Origin: Mycogone perniciosa
Taxonomy: Eukaryota > Ascomycota > Sordariomycetes > Hypocreales > Hypocreaceae
Reading direction: 5' to 3'
Assembly: GCA_025331125.1 (NCBI GenBank)
Contig: JAOALB010000026.1
Location: forward strand, 372,001-436,000
DNA: 64,000 nucleotides
In this document: positions 58,676 through 64,000 of the stretch, in pieces
How positions within the stretch are numbered: the stretch's first letter is position 1
Layout of the letters: the number at the start of each line of letters is the position of its first letter
Position numbers and translations under genes: made by a program
Notes under the pieces: model-generated
Database searches by the model: none
Told to the model about the DNA's origin: nothing
The model's input: only the letters and a program-made list of their open reading frames with translations

Positions 58676-60924
58676 TCAATAACCCAAGTCCAAAAGAGCA
58701 CGCTTGGAAAGATCATCATGGACCCAGCTCACCACCCTACTCCCAACATCACCCACAAGCTTATCATAATGCGGCCCTGGGAAGAACAGCCCGCAATGCG
58801 CACCGACTTCATCCATGCCATCCATGTACACATCCACCCATGTAGGATCTACCATGCCATTCACTGTTCCCGGCAAGTTGCAAAACTTCTTGAGCTTCTT
58901 TGGCTTTTCCTTTTCATCGGCAGCAGTATGAGGAGGGCTTGCTACTACCCCTACCGTCTTCTCCCCATTTTGCTTTGCGGCGCCGGCGGTGGCGGCGGCT
59001 TCTTTCTCAAGACGTTTCTTCTCTTGTTTTTCTAGCCGCTGGTTTTCTTTGCGTGCTTCCTTTTCGAGTTTTTCAGTCTCTTTTTGGGTCTTCTTGCGGC
59101 GTTTTTCGAGGAGCTTTTCGCGCTCTCGCAAGGTCTTTGTGTGGGCTTTGAGGGCTTGGTCGTATGTCTTTTGAAGACGGGCGAATTCCTTCTCTGCTTG
59201 CTTGCGGGAGGCTTTGTCGGTGTATTGGTCGAAATCGGGCTGTTCAGGTTTTGGGGGCAGTTCGGGGATGGGAGGGAGGTCTAGGTCTAGAGAGGAGGAG
59301 GATGTGGGTTCTGGTGGTGGTGAAGATGGTGGTTGTTCTTGTTGCTCGCTTAGCGCATCTTTGAAGGAGCCCTCTGGAGTTTCTAAAATGCTTGTTTTTG
59401 AGCCTATTTCAAATTGGGCGTCATCGATGTCATCCATGGGAAGCGGCTCAATCTCTTGCATTGAAAGGCGGGATAGATCAGGAGGTGATTCTGATCCTCG
59501 ACTCGCTTTGGCGTCCGTGTCGTATATCTGAATCAAATCGCTTTCTATAGTGGAAGCTTGGTCTGCTGTATTGTTGCTGCTACTATGATCTTTGATTGAG
59601 AATTTTGGTGTTGAAATACCGGTCTTGGCCCTAGTTTCCTCTTCCTCCTTTGATTCAAGCTGTATAGAAGACGAGATTGGCGAGTTGGCTTCCTCAGCAG
59701 ACTTACCATCTTCTTGGGATTGTACTTCTAGTGTGCTTGTCGAGACTGTCGAGACATCCATCTGGCTTGCTGCATGGCTGCTACCCGAAGATGGCTGTGG
59801 TGGTTTGGGACGACCAGAAGAAAGAGTGTAGTAGTTTACGAAGCGAACCCTAGCATGCGAACCACTAGGATGTCCATCACTCAATGCCTTGAGCTCGTCG
59901 ACATCCTCGAGCTCCCGAATACCCCTGTATCTCGAGATCAAACCATGATAGTCGGCCAAGCACCCGCCAAATTCCAGGTGGTGGGCAATGTGATTTCCCA
60001 TAGCCTGGAAGAGACCTTCAGAGTAGTGTTTCGAAGCGAAGTTTATCATGCGTGTAAAAAAGGGTTGCTCCCTGAAGGGCTCATCGTTGACGAACGGAGG
60101 ATCAAAGTTGGGGTCTGTTGGCTGGCGAGAAAGCTGGCCTACTGATATAGGCGGCGATATGGGGGATGCTTGAGGCTGTGAGTCGATTGATTGAGAACTA
60201 GAGGTAGCATTTTGCGAACTAAGATGCTCATCAGGGCGTTGAGGGGCTGGTTGAAAAAGGCTGGATATTCCTGAGACAACGATACCAGGGTGAAGGCCCA
60301 GAAAAGGCGAGTCTAGCGATATGGTTCCTAGGATGCGATGCTTGAAGGGATACTGATGGTAAGGACTATGATTTGGCTGCCAAGAACGATATCAGACTTG
60401 TGGTTCTTGGGCTCTTGATTAGTAGAGAGGGCCGCGTGGCTCACCTTGAGGACAACTTCGGCAGCTAGTAAACCACCCATAGAGTGGCCGACAAGTATGA
60501 CATCAGTTGTAGGCGCTTCGTGCGGTTCAAGCCAAGCACTAAAGTTATCTCTGGCAACATCTATGGCCTTGTATGTCTTGTACCGGGGATAGATCTTGGA
60601 GTGTACTACATGAGAATCTGACAAGGCATCACGGAGGAAGTTATGGACATGTGCTGGAAAGGACCTGAAGGACTGGTCGTTGCCATAGAAGCCGTGAACG
60701 TAGATGATGAGTAATGTGCGTCTGACATCTGAGTCTGATACTGAGGGCAGCAGAGATTGTGATGACGACGTCCGCGGGTCTCCTGAGAGGCGGAGACTAG
60801 ACTCGGGGTATTCGCCAGGGGTTGGAAAGGCTACCGAGTCGTGTGGTTGCGCCGTGATGGAGTAGGGAGGTGGCGGAGGCAGGTCTGAGGACTTTCTCTC
60901 CGGTAAAGGAGGTGGAGATGCCAT
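58676..60924 (-). CDS. lipase-like alpha/beta hydrolase with long charged insertion
   Basis: Exons 60924-60445 and 60376-58676 (GTGAGC...TTGGCAG) give 726 residues. The N-terminus is Pro/Ser-rich. The hydrolase core has LLIIYVHGFYGNDQSFRSFP (oxyanion region) and nucleophile motif DVILVGHSMGGLLAAEVVLK near residue 140, continuing through ILGTISLDSPFLGLHPGIV, a pattern of DUF676/PGAP1-like serine hydrolases. Residues 290-430 are Ser/Glu/Pro-rich and disordered, followed by a Lys/Glu-rich coiled coil near 490-590 (KTLREREKLLEKRRKKTQKE). Only then comes the last core block with a candidate catalytic His (DEVGAHCGLFFPGPHYDKLV) and a terminal helix. Substrate is unknown; membrane or lipid-droplet lipids are plausible but inferred. 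Confidence 0.85.
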
Positions 60925-62372
60925 ACTGTTGCGCGCCAGTCGGTCTCTTTTGTCAAGGCTGTCTGTTGTGGCTGCAGAGAATGAACGGAATCCGAAAGAT
61001 GGTGAAGCCCAAAGACGGTGTCCAAGGCCCGTTCCGGAATGCGTCTACGAAGTACTCCCGTACGGAGCAGAAGGGTTGAGGAGCATCGGAGGACCGGTCA
61101 GAGGGAGCGGGACTCGGGCCAACGGTGTGGTCAGAAGGCCCGGAAGAGTGGGGGAGGGATTTTACGTGAATGGGGGGACCGAGTCGGCGGCCTAGTGGGT
61201 GGTTCACGGGCAATGGTGCAGCGACTTTAGTGGACTTCAGGCGGTGGCACAGCAGACGGTGCCTGGCAGCGCCCTCTGAGCACAGCGTCTGCCCCTGACT
61301 ACACTGTTTCGTTCCCACTGTATTATATTAGACCTCTACCAAACATTCATCCCATCTCTTGTAGCTAGCGCGAAGCAGTACTCGTACTAATGGCATCCAT
61401 TGGAACACTGAATCTTCATCTCAGTGCATTATAATAATAGAGGCTTTGGCACTGTCAAAGTGAGTGACAGATTGCGGCGTTCCAGTCAGTACGAGTGCTC
61501 CGCACATGCCATTGATGTTGTGCTTTGTTGCTGCATGCCGTGCTACATTGTTCATTGTTGTACTGCATGCATTCACTTAGTACTTCGTCCTCCGTATTAT
61601 TATTATTGTCACCATCTTCTGGCCTCGTTTCTCGTTGTGCAGCCCGCAATCCGCATGCCACACGTGGCGCTAGTAGGGATTCGCACCAAACGGCAAATGG
61701 CGTGTAAACAACACAGCGGAGGAAAAAGCACATTCTTCTGTTTGTTGGAGGAAATTTTCTCAAAAACGGGGCACCACTTCGTACTAGTACGAGTGCTAGT
61801 ACTACTCCGTACTGGTAGTAGTACGGAGTACGGAGGACTGAGTCAATACTACCAAGAATAAGCGTACTAATGCAAGGCACGCTGTCAGGATACGATGCCC
61901 CATAAGGAACACGAGCAACCAGATCCTTTCCGCGTGCAAGTACGAAGTAGTAGTACTCCTTCGTACTATCATAGAGTATTATTTATACAGTAAGAAGTAC
62001 TCCATACATCGTAGGTATTTTAATACGAGCCCACAAATTGCCATCTGAGCCAGACCCAGCCAGTGGACAAAAAACGGCCTGAACCAAAGCTGCATTTTTG
62101 CACTGTCTTGGCCCCCGACATGCCCATGCCATGCCTATAACGGCTTGCAGCAGCCTGCACCTCATTGGCCCGTGCCGCGGCCCACGATCAAGCGAAATGA
62201 GTACGAGTACTTCGTAACAGCGGGCCAGTCCCGGTCAGCATGATGCTGCCGATAACACCGAATTTAACAGGGCTTTCTGCTGTGTGCCTGTGATTGTATT
62301 GTGTGTGTCTGTGCCTCTGCCGCTGTGGTCTCATCGTTCGTTCTTTGTGCGGGACAAGAGGTTGCATACGAG

Positions 62373-62392
62373 TCTCCTCTCCTCTCCTCTCC
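62373..62392. repeat. microsatellite (TCTCC)4
   Basis: Four perfect units in the leader region of the right-edge membrane protein gene. Confidence 0.85.
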
Positions 62393-62778
62393 TGTCTCGT
62401 TCTTTTCCCTCTCTTTCTCGCGCTCTCTCACTCTCATACTCTTTTACCCGCTTCTGCTGCATCCCGTTAACCTCGTTCGCCATGCCCTCTGCTCTTCGAC
62501 TATCCGTTGAGCGTTTCTGAAAAGGGGGCGTCCGACAGACAGAGACGTCGGGACAAACGAAGAAAAAAACGGCTTCGGAATCGACAACCCCCTGTGGCGA
62601 CGCAGCAAACGGATGGTGGCAGTGAGGCGGAGAATCATCGACGACTCTCTGGACGGAGACGACGACAAAGACATATCTACGAGCCATCAAAATGATTGCG
62701 ATTCCATAGAACAAGACGTCCATTATCATTCTTTTTCGTCAGCCAACCAGAACCCCCCACTGCACTGCGCAATCAGCT

Positions 62779-62829
62779 CCAGCACCAGCACCAGCACCAG
62801 CACTGCCCGCCACGACGACGACGACGACG
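62779..62829. repeat. CAGCAC and CGA simple repeats in the 5' leader
   Basis: About four CAGCAC units followed by a (CGA)n run end just before the start codon at 62838; both are typical simple repeats. Confidence 0.75.
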
Positions 62830-62837
62830 CTGCCACC

Positions 62838-64000
62838 ATGACTAACCCTCTGCGCCGGCCTTCACTCCTTCAGGCCCGAGACTCGCATTCGCACGCTCAT
62901 TCACTCCGCAGACTTCGCCACGCACACGGCCACGACCAACATCACCACGAGAATCGACACCCGCACGAATCTGTTTTATCCCCTAACCGCCGTGACGGCC
63001 TCAGCAACAACGACAAGTCGATTCCCAACCGACGTGCTGCTGCACCTCCTGCAGCAGACCTCCCCGCCAATGCTGTAGCTTCCGTCCCGCCAACTCTCGT
63101 TACGCAGGTCGTTCAGACCGTTTCGCTCGTTCAGGTCGTTGATACGCTGGGGTCTCCTATCGGCACCCAAACACGTTACGGGCTGCCCAACACTATCGTT
63201 ATCGACTCGTCAACAGGTAAAACCGTCGGCATTTCGGTCCTGGATACATCGACCATTGTCCTGGTTCCCGGTTCCAGCCCGGGATCAAGCAGCCAGGCCT
63301 GGTCGTCCAGCTTTGACACCACGCCGGCACAAGCGACCACCACAGCCTCGTCTCTGGCGTCTACATCGCCGTCCACTCCTTTACCTTCGTACGCAACGCT
63401 GGGTGGTATCCGCAACGGAACAAGCAGTGCGTTTTCCCCATGGTTACCATGCTTGACTGCTCCCGTTGATACTAACCGACCATTTCGTGTAGCCCGCACC
63501 GGAACAAGCTCCGAATTCTTGACCAAGAACTTGACCTCGACAGCGTTTTCCTCTTCATCCTTCACCTCAACCACCAAGTCAGCATCTCTCTCGACTTCAT
63601 TATCAACAAGCATCCTTTCAACATCATCACCCTCATCATTCTCCTCACCCTCACCCTCTTCCCCATATGGCCCTCTCGCCACAAATGGCATAGGTAGTGG
63701 AGGAGATGGAGGATTCGGAGGTGGTGCCGCTGGAGACGGGTCTCAACCAACGTCCACAGCAACCCCAAATCCTGGACCCAGCAATCTCACGCCACAGCAG
63801 AAACAAGTCATTGGAGGTGTTGTTGGCGGCCTTGCTGGAGCCGCCTTCTTCGGCCTTTTAGTGCTGTTGGTTCTCAAGTACAAGAGGAGACGTGATAGCC
63901 GTGCTTTGCTAGGGACCATTCAGTCCGGGTCTGCATCCAGAGGACTACCTTCGGCCGGCAATCCTGCAGGCGGAGACGACAACGGAAGCGGCGGGGCAAT
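62838..64000 (+). CDS. Ser/Thr-rich single-pass membrane protein, 3' part missing (runs off right edge)
   Basis: The ATG at 62838 lies in an ideal context (GCCACCATGA). The N-terminal 65 residues are His/Arg-rich. A Val-rich stretch follows (LVTQVVQTVSLVQVVDTLGS) and then a long Ser/Thr-rich region, as in fungal cell-wall stress sensors or wall mucins, and a Gly-rich part. One membrane helix near residue 300 (VIGGVVGGLAGAAFFGLLVL) ends in a KYKRRRDSR stop-transfer signal and a cytoplasmic tail that continues beyond the window. There is no clear N-terminal signal peptide, which is odd for a type I topology. A probable 66-nt intron at 63427-63492 (GTGCGT, ACTAAC, GTGTAG) has no in-frame stop, so spliced and unspliced forms both read on. 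WSC or other known domains are not seen; the function is inferred only from layout. Confidence 0.75.
   Translation, partial: MTNPLRRPSLLQARDSHSHAHSLRRLRHAHGHDQHHHENRHPHESVLSPNRRDGLSNNDKSIPNRRAAAPPAADLPANAVASVPPTLVTQVVQTVSLVQVVDTLGSPIGTQTRYGLPNTIVIDSSTGKTVGISVLDTSTIVLVPGSSPGSSSQAWSSSFDTTPAQATTTASSLASTSPSTPLPSYATLGGIRNGTSSAFSPWLPCLTAPVDTNRPFRVARTGTSSEFLTKNLTSTAFSSSSFTSTTKSASLSTSLSTSILSTSSPSSFSSPSPSSPYGPLATNGIGSGGDGGFGGGAAGDGSQPTSTATPNPGPSNLTPQQKQVIGGVVGGLAGAAFFGLLVLLVLKYKRRRDSRALLGTIQSGSASRGLPSAGNPAGGDDNGSGGA

Larger units (their letters stand above)
60925..62837. other. gene-poor interval rich in inverted TACTCCGTA/TACGGAGTA motifs
   Basis: About 1.9 kb between divergent genes. TACTCCGTA (61803-61811) and TACGGAGTA (61822-61830) form an inverted pair; related AGTACGAAGTA and GAGTACGAGTACTTCGTA sequences lie near 61,770-62,215. 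A (TCTCC)4 run at 62373-62392 and a pyrimidine-rich leader precede the right-edge gene. No gene supported. Confidence 0.4.

Overview
The window is nuclear DNA of a filamentous ascomycete, most likely a sordariomycete and probably Hypocreales. Genes are dense, lie on both strands, and carry short introns of about 50-100 bases with GT(A/T/G)NGT donors, CTAAC/CTGAC-type branch points and (C/T)AG acceptors. Proteins such as the HET-domain protein, the tri-snRNP ubiquitin-protease-like protein and the signal peptidase subunit are of fungal type. The genus is inference; nothing here fixes it. There is no bacterial, viral, CRISPR or transposon signal.

Layout from left to right: an unrecognised membrane-type protein running off the left edge (-) divergent from UTP13 (+); the USP39/Sad1 tri-snRNP factor (+) converging on a class II eIF4E (-); a tRNA-Ser(UGA) (-) beside the ribosome-assembly factor LOC1 (+); an EMB8-type alpha/beta hydrolase (-); a gene-poor 2 kb; a CTK1/CDK12-type CTD kinase (+) converging on a disordered unknown protein (-); a small PMP3-family membrane protein (-); 3.5 kb without recognisable genes; an Nrp1-like RRM/RanBP2-finger protein (+); a large acidic unknown protein (-); the HAT2/RBBP4 histone chaperone (-) divergent from XRN1 (+); signal peptidase subunit SPC3 (-); a Ulp2-type SUMO protease (+) converging on RRP9 (-); proteasome subunit PRE1 (+); DED1 (+); a degenerate AMP-binding protein (+); a HET-domain protein (+) converging on a lipase-like hydrolase (-); and, at the right edge, a Ser/Thr-rich single-pass membrane protein (+).

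Many of the genes act in RNA and ribosome biology: UTP13 and RRP9 (U3 snoRNP/SSU processome), LOC1 (60S assembly), Sad1 (splicing), CTK1 (Pol II CTD), eIF4E2 and DED1 (translation), Nrp1-like, XRN1 (mRNA decay) and the tRNA. They are not an operon; neighbours differ in strand and function, so this is housekeeping synteny rather than one pathway.

The most unusual observation is the tRNA-Ser(UGA). Besides a normal 15-nt intron after position 37, its D-arm is interrupted by a 53-nt segment with the hallmarks of a spliceosomal (mRNA-type) intron. Removing both segments leaves a well-formed type II tRNA-Ser. Other oddities are a start codon split by an intron (PRE1), a 5-nt first coding exon (XRN1), a 28-nt exon (UTP13), a GC-AG intron (hydrolase), three enzyme-like proteins that have lost catalytic motifs (Sad1, Nrp1-like, AMP-binding), and a recurrent intergenic TACTCCGTA / GTACTTCGTAC motif family. 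Exon coordinates were deduced by eye from splice signals, reading phase and protein similarity.
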